A stretch of 64,000 nucleotides of DNA from Schistocerca nitens (taxonomy: Eukaryota; Arthropoda; Insecta; Orthoptera; Acrididae), in contig NC_064616.1 of the NCBI RefSeq assembly GCF_023898315.1, positions 648,888,974 to 648,952,973 on the forward strand, written 5' to 3'. The translations under genes and the position numbers were made by a program. Position 1 is the first letter of the stretch; every line of letters starts with the position of its first letter. The notes beneath the pieces were generated by a model. That model did no database searches and was not told the DNA's origin. It worked only from the letters and a program-made list of their open reading frames with translations. Of this stretch, positions 1 through 13,392 are shown piece after piece.

Positions 1-52
1 GTCGCGCGGTTCCTGACTGAGCGCCTAGAACCGCTAGACCACCGCGGCCGGC
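1..52 (-). repeat. tRNA-derived SINE, end fragment
   Basis: These bases match the tRNA-side end of the SINE family found at 25178-25370 and 38727-38910: a ggttc...tgactgagcgcctagaaccg segment ending in the gcggccggc terminus. The rest lies left of the window. The orientation is minus, because the tRNA promoter part is at the higher coordinates. Confidence 0.8.
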
Positions 53-815
53 GCTGAGTCTTGGCTTTGTGTCTATCTTGGCTGTGATAATGTGTTCATT
101 ATGCTGTTTATAGTAGTTTACTGCATTCCTACTAATTATTACACCTACTCCAACATTACACCTGCACGATTTTGTGGTGGTGATTGGGAGAAATAGTTAA
201 GAGGTGTTAGTAGCTCTGAGTGTGCCTCAAGCAAGTAGTATACAACTGTTACTTTGATATACAGAAAAACACCATAAGAGTTTCTGGATGATGCTACTGT
301 GTGTAGGAAAGTTGTAGCACTAAAATAAAAATGGTGTGGTGAGCATTGTTGGCTAAGAAGTCTTCAGTCCAATCAAAGATAGTTCCATATTCCATAATTT
401 CATGTTTTGTTCAAAGAACTGAATGCCTTCTGAACGTCAAAAATGCATGACATCAACCTACATGGCGTTACCTAATGTCTTGCAGACTGGATGTGCACTC
501 ATAGTGGTTAGTCTAATAATCACTGGTTCTGCAAGACATTATCTATCAACTTTCCATACAATGAACTTCGTATTTATATTCAGTTCTGATATTTCCCATG
601 CTTTCAAGCAATGTGATATGTGAAGTATACATATCAAGAGCTGGAACTGTTTTCAAAAATCAGAAAAAGAGCTACCTGTAACATATAGCATCTCACACAA
701 CCAGAATAAAATTTAATTCACTTTGCATGGTAGAACACACACCCTGTGTGTATGAACGGTCCATTGAGTAAGCCGTGGTAACTGTGGTCAATATCAATTT
801 ATATTTTGAATCTGC
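53..815. other. Flank beyond Eph 3' end, no gene seen
   Basis: AT-rich sequence without a convincing reading frame, RNA gene or recognisable repeat. The open frames here are short and lack domain features. Confidence 0.5.
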
Positions 816-2109
816 AAGGGGCAGTCAAATGAAAACGAGACAGATTGGAAAAAAGTTAAGTAAACTGTTTATTATTTGAAAGGTAATCAACATAACTGTT
901 AATAGATTTATCCCACTGTGAGACAAGACAGCCAATGCCTTGATGGAAAAATGTTTGCAGTTGCCTATGGAAACAAGATTGTGTCCAGCTGTGCACCTCT
1001 TCCCTCCAAAGCAAATCGATGGCCATGAATGTCTTTCTCCAGAGCTCCAAAAATGTGGAAATCACACGGGGAGAGATCAGGACTGTATGAAGGATGTGTA
1101 AGAGCTTCCCAGCAAAACTTGGGTGGGCATTATCATGCAACAGAATGATGCTGTCTGTCAACATTCCTGGACGTTTAGATTTGATTGTGTGCTTCAATTT
1201 ATGCAAAGTGTTCACGTATCACTGTGTGTTAATTGTGGTGGCATGTTCTAAACAGTTAATGAGCAGTGGGCCCCTGCAGTCAAAGAAAAAGGTCAGCACG
1301 TCTTTCCCGGAGCTGACATGCATGGCTTTGGACTCTTTTCGTGAGGGTGAATCCATGTGCTTTCACTTTTGGCTCTGAAACTTGCTCTCAGGCTCAAAAT
1401 GATGACACCGTGTTTCATCTCCTGCAACAGTAAGAGACAGGAAACAATATTCTTCATCTTGGTAGCATTCCAGGTGCTGCAGTGATGCTGACACTGTTTT
1501 CAACTTATGCTCCTCCATCAGGCTATGGGGAACTCACTACACACAGATTTTCTGGAACTTCAGATGCTCTGTCATGATGACATCAGTGGTACCATGACTG
1601 ATGCCCAGTATGAGTTTAATGTCTTCCATCACCTGCCATCGGTCATTTCTGACAGCACCATTCACTGAAGCAACAACAGAAGGGGTAAACATATGACGAG
1701 CCTGTCCTGGCCGACTGCTGTCTTTCAGTGACATTCGACCTTCTCAAAATCAATTATTCCATGCAAACACAAGTGCACATGACATACTGTTTTCACCACA
1801 CACAGCAGGCATTCAGGCATGAATTTCACTTCCCGACATTCCTTCGGAATTCAAAAACAGCAAAACTCTTTTACGTTCTTTCCCAGCCCCCATAGTGAAG
1901 TTGGACACACATACAACTTACTGACCTCATGTTCAGCACATCTAACACAACATGGCCCAACAGACAATGTTTGCGCTGTTCTTCCCTGATTTTCAATACA
2001 GGGCACTTCTATGCACACACTTACCTGCGTTCCCATCATCCATGCCATACTCATTATATTGTCTGTCTTGTTTTCATTTGACTGCCCTTTTTTCATTTGA
2101 CTGTCCCTT
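816..2109 (-). mobile_element. Mariner-like element relic with degraded transposase
   Basis: Inverted ends carry the shared core ggcagtcaaatgaaaac: one at about 817-837, the mirror image at about 2066-2087 and a near copy at 2091-2108. Minus-strand frames show mariner-type transposase pieces. At 856-1215 there is KRPGMLTDSIILLHDNAHPS, where HDNA holds a catalytic aspartate, followed by a degraded C-terminal part. At 1537-1734 the helix-turn-helix segment RPGQARHMFTPSVVASVNGA and LGISHGT are visible. The coding region has several frameshifts and stops, so the element is dead. Family membership (Tc1/mariner, TA-inserting) follows from the protein. The exact right boundary is uncertain because the terminal motif is doubled there. 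Confidence 0.85.
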
Positions 2110-2892
2110 ATATTAGTTTCACATGTACTGTCCACACAATATACTCTGCATGTATCCAGGCATTAATTTAGGAATAGGGAATACCCTCATAGCAATCATT
2201 TTTTTCTGATGAGTTTAAATTTCACAATGAAATCAGCTATATTCACCATGCCTCTCTGAACTGGGAAACACTGTGGCAAATAATTACAAAAAGTCATTTT
2301 AATAAATATATATGTGGAAACTTTACTTCTGTGCACTATATTCCATGAAAGAAATTTGTGTGTTAACTAATAGCTTCATACACACTACTGAGTCCGTGAA
2401 ACACAACATTTGAACAAATGAACAGTCAACTAGGCTGCAGTTGGCTGTGGTACCTGGGATGTTAGTTATCCAAAAGTATATAGAGCCTTCTAAGAACCTA
2501 CATGTCATTGTCCAATTTGCATCTCAAGTATTTTATCCAACTGTGATCTAGTTGGCAATTCACTTGTTGAGTAAACTTGTAATAAGGATTTTAGGCATCA
2601 CCATATGTTAGTGGAGAGATACCATGTATCAGCTTAGTTATCTTCCTGTTGTTAATGCCAAAGTATGGAAAGGAGTGCAGTGTATCAGATTTACTCACAA
2701 GGCCAAGTGGATGCCAATCCACATTGCCATCCAGGGAACAGTGCTTGGTACATTTTGGGTGAAACCTGGCTCCTCTGTGTGGCAGTCAGATATACTGACC
2801 ACTTGGTCATCATGAAGAGATGCAGACTGTATTTACACTCAAAACATAAGGCCCTCAGTCATATGAAAACTAGATTACTGTCCCCCCCCCCC

Positions 2893-2947
<55 letters not shown>

Positions 2948-2972
2948 GCGCAGGTGCACACACACACACACG
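2893..2972 (+). repeat. (CT)n then (CA)n microsatellite
   Basis: A C run and a CT run of about 50 bases, followed after a 12-base gap by a short CA run. On the minus strand this is TG then AG order, the same order as other composite microsatellites here. Confidence 0.9.
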
Positions 2973-3913
2973 CGTGCGACCCCCTCCCACCCAAACACAA
3001 AGTATTTATTAAATTACTTATGCAAACTGCTCGAAATCCTTGTATTCATGAAGAAAAATTTGCTGAGGTTCATGCAGTTACTTACACATCATTACACTGT
3101 TATTATTTTGTGTGACTATGCTTTTGTTACAAACTGTTAGTCCTTACAGGCATAGTTACTCATATATTTCATATTCATACCATGTTTCATTTATGTATGT
3201 CAGAGGTATCATGTCGCATCTGTGGTAATGAAACAACCTTTGAACCCAAGATAAAAATTTAACACTGAGAAATGGAAGGTTTTTATTCACAACACTCAGA
3301 GTAACTGCATAAACATGTTTTTGTGAGGGTCATCTTTTTCTCTCTTTGAGGAGTGAAGGTTGTATGTGTATATACTCGTGTATAAGGTGACTAATTCTGT
3401 ACAACAGAACTGGACTAAAAGAACACTATACACAAAATGTGCCTCAGGAAGAATCACAAAACATACAATTATATTTTTAGAAGCCAGCTGTTACAGTTTT
3501 AACAATACTCTATTTATTTACAAATGTCAAAATAAATAATCACTATCCACTGTAATTGCCTAGTTTAATAAATGGGAATTATTAAACTTACAAAGAGAAT
3601 TTAGTTTTGGCACTGTTACATATTTTATTGGGAGGCAGTTTTATGCTAAAAAGGCAGGAAGAATACATTTACACTCACAAATCTTAATTTGATAAATGCA
3701 TTGTAACACTGTCGAGCTTTTCAGTTCATGTAAACCATACATGAAATTGGAAACAATTTCTGAAACAGAGAAAATAATATGTGCTTTTGGAACTCATTTG
3801 GCATTCTGCATTATGCCGAATAACAACAGTTTTTCCAGTTCTTTAAATAGTAGGTTTGTATATTAAAATATAAATGGCAGATGATTCGGGTCATATCCTA
3901 ACACCTCTAACCA

Positions 3914-4015
<102 letters not shown>

Positions 4016-5516
4016 CAATGCACAAATTAACAAAGAAATGCTCTTAAATGCATAGTTTGGCAATCACAGCAAAATTCTTTTTGATGATATTAGTTAAATA
4101 ACAGTCTTAACATGATCTGAGCTGAAATACTGAGATCACAGAAACTGAACTGTTTTATATTTCTTAAATATTTACAATTTATGCAGCTAAGAAAAAATAA
4201 CCACTGAACATAATGTCTTTCATAATTCAGCTGCATTTCAAAGACAAACACCACTAAAATTATAAAATGAGATAAAAATAATAGTGTGTGTGTGTGGTTT
4301 TTGAGATTGCAGGATGGGTGTAAGGAACAGGGAAGGTTGTTGGTTCTGCAGTTAGGCACACAATTTTTGAATGCATTTACATTATTAATTTCTTTATACA
4401 CCTGCAACAGATAGAGGTATATGTATGACCCAGTGAAATGGAAAAAAAGACAAATGTAGTCTCAAAACTCCTTTAGGCCTCTCACAAATATGCAACTTTC
4501 ATTTGCACAGATAGGGCCTCATTTCACCCAACAGCAAAATTCAGTACAAAATTTTGCACAGCTGTACACAGTTATAGTGTTTTCTTCATTTCACATGTGA
4601 CAAGACAGAAAAAGACACACTTGAGGATTGTATAAAACTAAGTACTATAATTTTTTCAGTCTAGTCCCATTTTGTTTGCAGAGACCAGTAAACACGTCTC
4701 CACAGAAACAAATATGAAATAAATTTTATAGGCATGTTAGTTACAAAGATATTCCATTCTATGTGAATCAGTTATTTGTTATTGCTTATACCTGAGTATA
4801 TACAGGAAAAATCTTTGAACAAATTGTTGTAATAAAATAAGTAAAAAAGTATGACAGTATATTGTTAGTGTTGCATTCCCTTAAATTCTTTTACTGTACA
4901 CAATTTATGGACGTGTTTTCAAACTATGTACAAAGAAAATATGTATAATATAAAGTTGACAGCAACAAAGGAATCATTATTTAGCGCCTTAAAATACTGT
5001 ACATGATAAATAATAATAAAAATCAGTTAATAATATAGATAAAAAGACATCATCTGTCAATGTGCAGCAATATTTCTTGTAAAACCAAGACAAGTTTGTG
5101 GACTATTTAGAAACTGTTAAGTAAATGCACACATTTCTTCAATGGCAGTTTACGATTCAGATCACTTAGGAATTTCATAAACAAATGTGCCTACCACAAA
5201 TGCTGCTGAAAGATATACTTTCTGAATACTGGTCACCTACAAGTAAATTTGTGATATTTTCTGCTTCCATCAGTCACACCACCACAAACATATTACACTG
5301 TCTGCTTGGTCAATACAGTATATCAGAGTTTTGATTGAATGGTGGCATAATGTAATCTTCAAAAATTAATTTTCAATGAAAATACTTGTGGTAGCAACAG
5401 CGCACACTAAAAAAATTGACATTCACACTGAGCCATGTCCAATCACACTTCAGTTCCTCAGTGAAACTACATTATGAAGGGCTACAGAAGAATCATCTAT
5501 CCTGTTTAGAGGAGAG

Positions 5517-5784
5517 TCAAACCAGGAAACCCTCTGATAGATTGGCAGTTATTTGTGCTCTCATTGCTTGCACACTGTTCATTATTTTCTTTTGGTGGCC
5601 AACTAACGTAATTCCTAATGCTGTAAGTTCCTTTACAGTCACTCTAACAACTGCATCCATGGTGGTGATTCCTGCTCTTTCAAAATTTTCCAAGTAACGT
5701 GCCATCTTGATGGAATTGAGCCATTCCTCAACAGATGTAAACTGGGTCATGTCTGGAGCATCAGGAGCAAGAGGATTTGCTGTC
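5517..5784 (-). CDS. Eph: Eph receptor, terminal coding exon with SAM domain
   Basis: This last coding exon is 268 bp: one base, 88 codons and a TGA stop. It begins TANPLAPDAPD, a short proline-containing linker. The SAM domain follows, FTSVEEWLNSIKMARYLENF, then AGITTMDAVVRVTVKELTAL and GITLVGHQKKIMNSVQAMR, the canonical Eph SAM helix-5 signature. SAM domains of Eph receptors mediate clustering and SHIP2-type interactions. The protein ends EGFLV with hydrophobic residues at positions 0 and -2, compatible with a class II PDZ ligand, as is known for Eph receptors. The acceptor is gatgcag. The kinase-to-SAM linker is short but complete for the family, so no exon appears to be missing here. Confidence 0.95.
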
Positions 5785-6971
5785 CTGCATCAAGACAACA
5801 AACAAAATCAATAATATGCCTACAATTATCTTTTTAGTATATTATATTGCTGTGCACACAAAAATATGATTTCTGCATCTTTATGTGGGTTGGTGGTCAA
5901 TGCTGTCACTGAATGTGTTACAAGGAGAGAAGGGTTAGAAGTAAAAGAATCTGTCACTACAGGAAATGATACCCCTGGAAGGCTGAAGCCAAGAATCAAA
6001 GTGAACTGATACAGCACTCAGGCAACAATCACCAATAGCATCAGAATCAAACAATTAACGGGGAGCTAGGTTTTCTGTAAAACAGTGCAACAAATGTAAA
6101 ATACCCATAACAACAATAATGAGGATGAAGGCAACTACGATGAGTAGGAGTAAGGTTTTTGTAGCCTGAGATCTAGATCTTGGTTGACCTGATGAAAATA
6201 TATGCCAAAGGGAAATTTCTTGTCTTCATTGTCCAGAATCATGGCATTGGTTACCTGAAATGTTAAGCACAAAGAGTACACAGGCTCCCCCATATTGTTT
6301 TGTCACACAATTATAGGAACTGAATCCATTCTCAAGGCCATCCACACATAAAGATACCTGTGTTTTAAAAGCAAGATGTACAAATTTTGTGGATTAATAA
6401 TGAAAGTGTACTCAGTAAACATGGGAGGATATTGTTTCAAGTTCATACTTAAATGTTACTGTCATGCAGAACTAAAAAAATAATGTGTTTCCAACCCAGG
6501 TTAGTATGGGAAACAGGAAAGGAATGCTCTTGTAAGATTCTTGTGGTGAATTTTAAATTTGTGAGAATCTACAGGAGCCTTGATATAGTTACTGGAATAG
6601 TTGAGATATGCCAAAGGTTGAGTAAGTACAAATACACAAACAGCACATCGTTACTTTCATATCTTGCAACTGATCCATTAACTTGTTGGCAAACACAAAT
6701 TTTATGGCATCTTTATGCTCTTAACAAACAAGTAATTCACCACAAGGAACACTGATGCATTCCCTTACGACTCAGTACTACTCTGGTTTGGAACATTAAA
6801 ATGGATATAAATTTATGACAGATGCCAGGAAAAAAAAGAGGTGTCTATACAGTTAATTGACAGTACCATCTTACGTGACATTACACAAAAGGCCTCCATT
6901 ACATCAAAGGCTTCTGTGTGCTTACTTTGAGTCATTGAGTGCCAACTTCAACAATTACCAAACTCAAAAAA

Positions 6972-7015
<44 letters not shown>

Positions 7016-7974
7016 CCCCCCCCCCCCCTCAACCCCTGCTCTCCAAACCATACAAACCTATTGGTCAGTCTACTGTGACCCACCATCCAATGTGAATCTC
7101 TACTGCTTCTTCATATACTTCCCTTCTAGCCCATGTAATTCAAACTTATACTGGACCCATTTCTCGTGTCACACCCCCTGGCCCTTACTCTAAACTGGCA
7201 CATTCCTAAACTTTCAATATATGTGTCTCTATTGTCCCTGCACCAATCCACCTTGTTCACAACTGACCTCAAATACAACACCTGCAACTCTTTGTTTACT
7301 CTGTATTTTCTTGTCTCTCATAACACCTACAACCCTTCTCTCTTAGACTTCTTTTTTCACATCTTCTCTCAAACTCTCAAGTTGGGTTTGTTGGTCTTAA
7401 AAATTTATCTTCACTACTGTAAATTTAACTTATACTGGAACCATTTTACTGTTTCACACCCCCTGATCCTTCCTCTAAAGGGGTCATCATACACAGAGGA
7501 AGAAAACTTTCCAATTAAATATCTGAACCTACCTCTCAGGGTTTCCCAACTAACAACTTCCATTCCATATTATGAGCACTGCTATTGTGGTCATTAGATT
7601 TGTTATACTTTTAGTTTTCTTTCCCGGACCCAGTCTTTTTACTTTTGGTCTGTCTGCTCATCACCATACTAGTATTAATCTTAATTCTTCAATTTTTCAT
7701 AATTACAATCATTAAGAAGGCCCGACAGTTACTCCCTCTAATTAACATCTCAGTGTTGCTGCACTTAACTTGATTTTATGTTATGAATAGTTCCTTTTTA
7801 TATTTGATGTTTAGTTATAGGCTTGGCCTTTTCCTCTCTTATTCTGTTTCATTTCTGCTTCCAGATTAAGATACTTGACCCCCACATGGTCAAGACAATT
7901 CATTTTTTGGGATGTGCTTGTCTGCTTTGCCACAGTTATCATTATTGTTAGTGAATACAATCTCCTTCTCTTTT
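5785..7974. other. Last Eph intron, region without a clear gene
   Basis: Intronic sequence next to the SAM exon. It contains a CT microsatellite and C run at 6974-7028 and a T/C-rich stretch to about 7600. A minus-strand frame near 6053-6210 encodes a hydrophobic segment, described in the findings. Nothing else is recognised. Confidence 0.5.
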
Positions 7975-8205
7975 TAAAGGAAAATGAAGGGTTTATCTTC
8001 TGTCCATGATGTGGCCATTAGAGATGAAATGTAAGCTTGAATGGAAAAAAGGTAGGGAAGGAAATGGTTCATGTCCTTTTTTTGTAAAGGTCCATCCAGA
8101 CATTTGCCTTGAGCAATTCTGGTAATCCACAGAGAACCGTAAGTTGGATGGCAGGATGAGAATTTGAACCATGCTCCTCCATAATGCAAGTCCAATGCTT
8201 CTTTT
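7975..8205 (-). repeat. Degenerate tRNA-derived SINE
   Basis: The segment gaatttgaaccatg near 8160 is a decayed reverse-complement tRNA B box (consensus GGATTCGAACC). It is followed by the cysteine-rich-looking cctccataatgcaagtcca tail typical of a tRNA pseudo-loop. The arrangement matches a common locust SINE with a cggcatttgcct core, here agacatttgcct. No target duplication was found. Confidence 0.6.
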
Positions 8206-8528
8206 CTTTTGTTTTATGCAGCTACTGCTATCTCTCTTTTTATTCAGTGATGTTTCAACTCCCTTTTTTCTTTATTTTAAAGTGCATTAATGTGTTAAGA
8301 CCTAATTTACTGATGCCAGTGATCCAGTGACAACAAAACACACTGATGAACTATTCGCCAATCAGTTCTCCTCCAGATACTAATGTGTTGAACACCATAA
8401 CAAAACTTTGGAACTGGATCAGTATTCTAATTTAAATTATAGTGGAAAACAATGTAAGAATACTTTTTGCACACTTCTATGGCAAAATGTTCCATTACAT
8501 CTATCCTGCAAGCTCATCTCATGAACTA

Positions 8529-9612
8529 GACACCAAAGTGACAAAAGTCATGGGATACCTTCTAACATCACACTGGACCACCTCCTGCCCACTGTAGTGC
8601 AGCAACTCGACATGACATGGACTCAACTAATCATTGGAAGTTCCCGGTAGAAATATTGAAATGTGCTGTCTCTATAACTGTCCATAACTGCGGAAGTATT
8701 GCTAGTGCAGGAGTTTGTGTATGAACTGACCTCTTGATTACATCCCATAAACATTCGATGGGATTCGTGTCAAGCGATCTGGGTGGCCAAATCATTCACT
8801 CAAATTGTCCAAGAATGTTCTTCAAACCAATAAGGAGCAACTGTGGCCCAATGACGCCAGGCACTGTCATACAAAAAATTCCATTGTTATTTAGGAACAA
8901 CAATGGCTGCAAATTGTCTCCAAGAAATCAAACGTAACTACTTCCAGTCAATGATCGATTCACATGGACCACAGGACACAGTCCATTCCATGTAAACAAA
9001 GCCCATACCATTATGGAACCACCACCAGCTTGCACAGTACCTTGTTGACAACTTGGGTCCACGGCTTCGTGGAGTCTGCGCCACACTCGAACCCTACCAT
9101 CAGCTCTTACCAACTGAAATCAGGACTTATCTGAACAAGCCATGGTTTTCCAGTGAACTAGGGTTCAACTGATGTCATCATAAGCCCAGGAGAGTCATTG
9201 CAGGCGATGACATGCTGTTAGCAAAGGTATGCGACCTGCTGCCACAGCCCACTGATGCAAAATTTCATCACACTGTTCTAATGGATACACTCGTTGTACA
9301 TCCCACATTCATTTCTGTGGTTATTGCACACAGTGTTGTGTGTCTGTTAACACTGACAACTCTATGCTGCTCTCTGTCGTTAAGTGAAAGCTGTCTGCCA
9401 CTGCGTTGTCCATGGTTAAACGTAATGTCACGTTCAGAGTCTGTTAATTCCCATCATGCACCCATAATCACATCAGAAACCTTTTCATATGAATCAGCTA
9501 AGTACAAATGAGAGCTCCGCCAATGCACTGACTTTTTATATCTTGTGCACGCAACACTACCACCATCTGTATGTGTGCATATCGCTATCCCATGACTTTT
9601 GTCAACTCAGTG
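8529..9612 (-). mobile_element. Tc1-like element relic
   Basis: Terminal inverted repeats share gacaaaagtcatggga: near 8540-8556 and, inverted, near 9586-9602. TA flanks both ends (8527-8528 and 9613-9614). A minus-strand frame at 8928-9113 shows GGGSIMVWALFTWNGLCP, the Tc1 transposase GSIMVWG motif before the second catalytic aspartate. The remaining transposase frames are broken. The length of about 1.08 kb is short for a full Tc1 element. Inactive. Confidence 0.85.
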
Positions 9613-10215
9613 TATAAAACACCTGTGAGAAGAAGAAGAAGAAGAAGAAGAAGAAAATTATGCACTTTTGAGTTTGCATAGATGTTGAAAAGATGGAAGA
9701 AAAATGCTATGTCACTTGCTTCAAAATAAGACATTTATGAACATGGCTACAACTGAATTAAAAAAAAAAAAAAAAACAAAAAAAAAGTTTTGATACTTCA
9801 TCTAAACTAGGATTTTGTGTGATTCAGACTTTTTTATGATGTCTAATCCACATTTCTACAAATGAGATTATACAAGGTTTCTCGCATTAATGTCTGCACT
9901 ACTTCCCAGAGTATTTCATAGGTACACCAACATGTTTGTGCTCCTGATGTGTTTACTATTTTTCAATATTATATGAGGGGTTATGAGGGGAAAAATGTAA
10001 TTACATTTTCTATATCCCTCCACAAATAATTATGCCAGTTGTTTGGCTTGCCCTGCAACTCGTGAAGTAAATTTGTGTGTGAAAACAGCCTTCTGAATAA
10101 ATAAAATTAACTTTGAGGTTATGACAGCCTAGTCGCTTGCCACTGAATTTCTTTTCTAGACCAACAGTGGCCAGTAGACTGGGATTTGTGTCTGTGCAGA
10201 CAGACTGTTGCATGT
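9613..10215. other. Intronic spacer with AAG repeat
   Basis: An (AAG)n run at about 9630-9655 and an A-rich run near 9760-9785. No gene or family recognised. Confidence 0.5.
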
Positions 10216-10810
10216 AGACGGGCCTTTAGTGGAAAAAGTTAATAACTTTAGGTACCGAGGATGAAAAATTACTAGTAATATGACATGTAATCAAGAAACA
10301 AAAACAAAAATAGTTATTGCAAAAGAAATGTTTTGCAGATGGAATATATTCTGTGGTACATTAAGTAAAAAATTACAGAAAAGATTAGTGTGTTCTTTAT
10401 GGTGTGTTGCTCTGTATGGTACGAAAATTTGGACACTGAGGTGGAGAGATGAAAAGATTTTAGAGGCATTTGAGATGAGGATCTGGAGAAGCATGGAACA
10501 TGTGAAATGGACAGATGAAATAATAAATGTGATTGTATTACAAAGGGTGAAAGAGAAGAGAGAAAAACTGGAAACAATTATGAGGAAAAGAAATTGGCTA
10601 GGTGACTGGATGAGCAGACGCTGCATAATGAAAGAAGCAATAGAAGGAATGGTAACTGGAAAGAGGCCCAGAAGTAGAAGGAGATACTAGTTAATTGACA
10701 ACATCAACATAAATGCATCACATGCAGTTATAAAAAAGGACATTGGAAAATCAAGAGGACTGGAGACTGCTGAACTGCCAAATGGGCAGAACACTCATCA
10801 TCACCACCTT
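10216..10810 (+). mobile_element. Non-LTR retrotransposon, 3' terminal fragment
   Basis: The frame at 10280-10690 gives KRLVCSLWCVALYGTKIWTL, then EAFEMRIWRSMEHVKWTDEI and ETIMRKRNWLGDWMSRRCIM. This is the conserved region after the reverse transcriptase of one widespread animal LINE type (ALYGSETWTL, EAFEMW.WR, LGH motifs). The fragment ends with a cagaacactcatcatcacc tail. It is 5'-truncated, as usual for LINEs, and lacks the polymerase catalytic motifs. The clade is not assigned. Confidence 0.75.
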
Positions 10811-11991
10811 AATATTAAATGTGCATAAAATAAAATATCTCAGAGATATTAAGAACTACCAATCATATTACTTTTGATACAAAAACACTAACAAAAGCTA
10901 GTCAGTCACTGTTTTCTATCATTCCACTATGTGTGTAGCACACTGAGGTGTACTGCTTACACTGAACAGTTTACATTACGGTCTTATGTTTGGTGTAATG
11001 AAGTGGTTAGTTGTATTGTTCTGCTGTCTTAGAGCAATTGCTGACACTCTTTCCTTGGCACTCTTACATGAAAATAGGTAAGGATTTACATCACACAAGA
11101 ATTTGGAGAGCTTCTGTGATCTGTGGAGAGGATGGGTGGGTAGTTTTGGCTGAAAGGCGGGGGGGGATTCTAGTGTGATTTTAAAGGAGAGGTACTGCAT
11201 GGTGCCACTGTGACTGTCAATTCCCTCTGTTCATGCCAGAATGCTTTAAAATGCTCTACACAATGGCAAAATTTGTTAAATATACATCTAAGACGTTATA
11301 TAGAGCTTTCATTCAGTGAAGTAATTTCAGAATTTAAATAATATGTGCAATGTTTGCATCTATATGTGATTTTGTAATTACAAATTAATTACAAGGAAGC
11401 TTGGAAACTACTTAAAAATAAAAACTAAAAAAAAAAAAACCTTTGTTTCAGACATAACACTGCAAAGGGCTCAAACTCAAAGTTTAAAACATTTTGCATA
11501 TGTATGTTTGAAGTCTAAGGCTACAAAGACGGATACTAATGAACACAAATCATTATAAGGCAATTATTAACATATCCAAAACACATTCTATACTAGCAAA
11601 AATCAACATTCTACACAAGAAGTTAATATATGTTGATAAAATAAGGTCTGATGCTATTTTAACCATACAACTCAGACACCACTAGGGTATGTGAGAAAAG
11701 GTGAATGACCTGTTCAAGTCTGCCAAGGTATATCAGCTCACTGATTCCTACATAACATGTATATAGTTCATTTTTGTAAATTAATGACATAACTTTTTAT
11801 GATTTTTACTTTCCGTGAGACCATAATAATTCTGAACACCACCTATCTTCAATTTCATAAACCACCGCCACCTCTACCACAGAGTCATCTAGACAGGTAA
11901 GCAGCAGGATTTATCTAAGTGGCGTGATTATAACCCTCCAAATGGTATGCAGTGACTATTTTTTTTGGTACAAGGAGACTAATTGGCTTAT
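10811..11991. other. Intronic sequence, nothing recognised
   Basis: AT-rich sequence up to the left breakpoint of the tandem duplication. No frame with domain features and no recognised repeat. Confidence 0.5.
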
Positions 11992-12299
11992 TAATTGCAA
12001 TTTTTGAGAACATATTCAATATAAACAATAAATGACATATCCACCATGTAATTTCAGCAAATCCTGTTTGGTTTTGTTTCAGAAAATTATTTGGGAAGGA
12101 TACAGCTTTGCAAGCTGCATTGGGTGCTACATGTGTCCAAGTTTTTGTTATTTTTGGATTTTTGCTTTGAACATAGAGGTCTCACTAACGGTTCTACAAT
12201 CAAAGGTTACTTTTGTTCAACACAGAACATTAACATCACATTTCTGTGGTAATATGTGTACAATGGAAACTTTTTTGATTCATTCTGCATACTATCAAC

Positions 12300-13239
12300 A
12301 ATGATTGCACTCAATTTAAACTCCAACACAGTGTTTGCAGTATGTGGCCTTGCTCCATCTTGCATGAACCACTGCATGTTGAAGGGCAAGGCAGTAGCAA
12401 GAAGCTGTGGAATGAAGCTATTGCGAAGCATTCTCAAATAATGCTCGCTGTTCACAGTTTCTTCAAAGAAAAAGTGTCCAATAAGTCCGTGACTGGAAAT
12501 TGCTGCCCACGCTGTAATCCTCAGAGCATAATGTTGTCGTTCATGAAGCACTTGTGGGTTTTCAGTGGCCCAAAAGCATAGATTTTGTTTGTTAACCACA
12601 CCGTCTAAATGAAAATGCAACTCATCTGAAAACCAAATGTTGTTGAGAGTTTCTTCCCTATCCTCCGCCCACTGAGCAAACAGTAGTCTCTGCTGCTTGT
12701 GTTCTTCAGTGAGCTTCTGTGCACAGGTCATCTTGTATGGGTACATATGGAGGTCACTTTTAAGATTGCGTTGAACAGAGCATCTGGATATTCCCAGGAC
12801 TTCTCTGTACAGCAACTCGTACCGCTTCAATATTCTCCGGCGAACAAACATGCTTAGGTTGAGGTCGCTTCGCTTCCAATACTGTTCCTTCCTGTACAAA
12901 TTTATCGTACGACCTGTGGATGGTCTTCTTGCAAGGGACCCATCGTGTGTTAAACTGTTGTCGAAAACGCCTCTGAGTCACAATATGGCTTTTCGTTTCA
13001 TGAAAAAGTAACACAATTGCTGATCATTGCTGCGTCTTCAGTCTTCCATTGTCAACCATTGCTGCTTACTAGTCTCCTAGCGGCAGTATCGTGAATTACA
13101 CGTCATTTTGTAACTCTTTTTTTTTTTTTTCCCAAGCTCTGCTGGTACTGCTGTAGAGATCCCAGCGGGATATCTAATGTGCGTCATAAATTGTGACAGA
13201 AACAAATGGTAACACATTTTGTGCGCCACCCTGTATATC
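12300..13239 (-). mobile_element. Truncated DUF4817/DDE_3-type Tc1/mariner element
   Basis: The minus-strand frame at 12760-13014 gives the N-terminal helix-turn-helix QRRFRQQFNTRWVPCKKTIH. The overlapping frame at 12207-12899 gives NNIWFSDELHFHLDGVVNKQ with the first catalytic aspartate, ALRITAWAAISSHGLIGHFF, and WFMQDGARPHTANTVLEF with the second. A frameshift near 12800 separates the two parts. The third acidic residue region is missing, because the match stops after NTVLEF near 12310. The 5' terminus is probably ccaccctg followed by TA at 13238-13239, revcomp CAGGGTGG. The matching other end was not found, so the element is truncated at the transposase 3' side. Confidence 0.85.
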
Positions 13240-13360
13240 TAATAAAACTTGTAGAGAAGAACACACCAGAAATGCAGCAAAAAGATGACAATATTCCAAG
13301 AAGAAGGAAGTAATAAGCTGCTTAATGCTATTTGCATTTCTCAGTTAAACACTGCAATAC

Positions 13361-13392
<32 letters not shown>

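Noticed and set aside
7166-7597. 143-codon frame in the T/C-rich region
   Set aside because: Low-complexity composition, no recognisable motif, no splice or start context. It is probably a chance frame in pyrimidine-rich sequence.
12207-12899. 230-codon frame as a host gene
   Set aside because: It encodes a DDE transposase fragment with a non-homologous tail, lacks the third catalytic site and is repeated by the tandem duplication.
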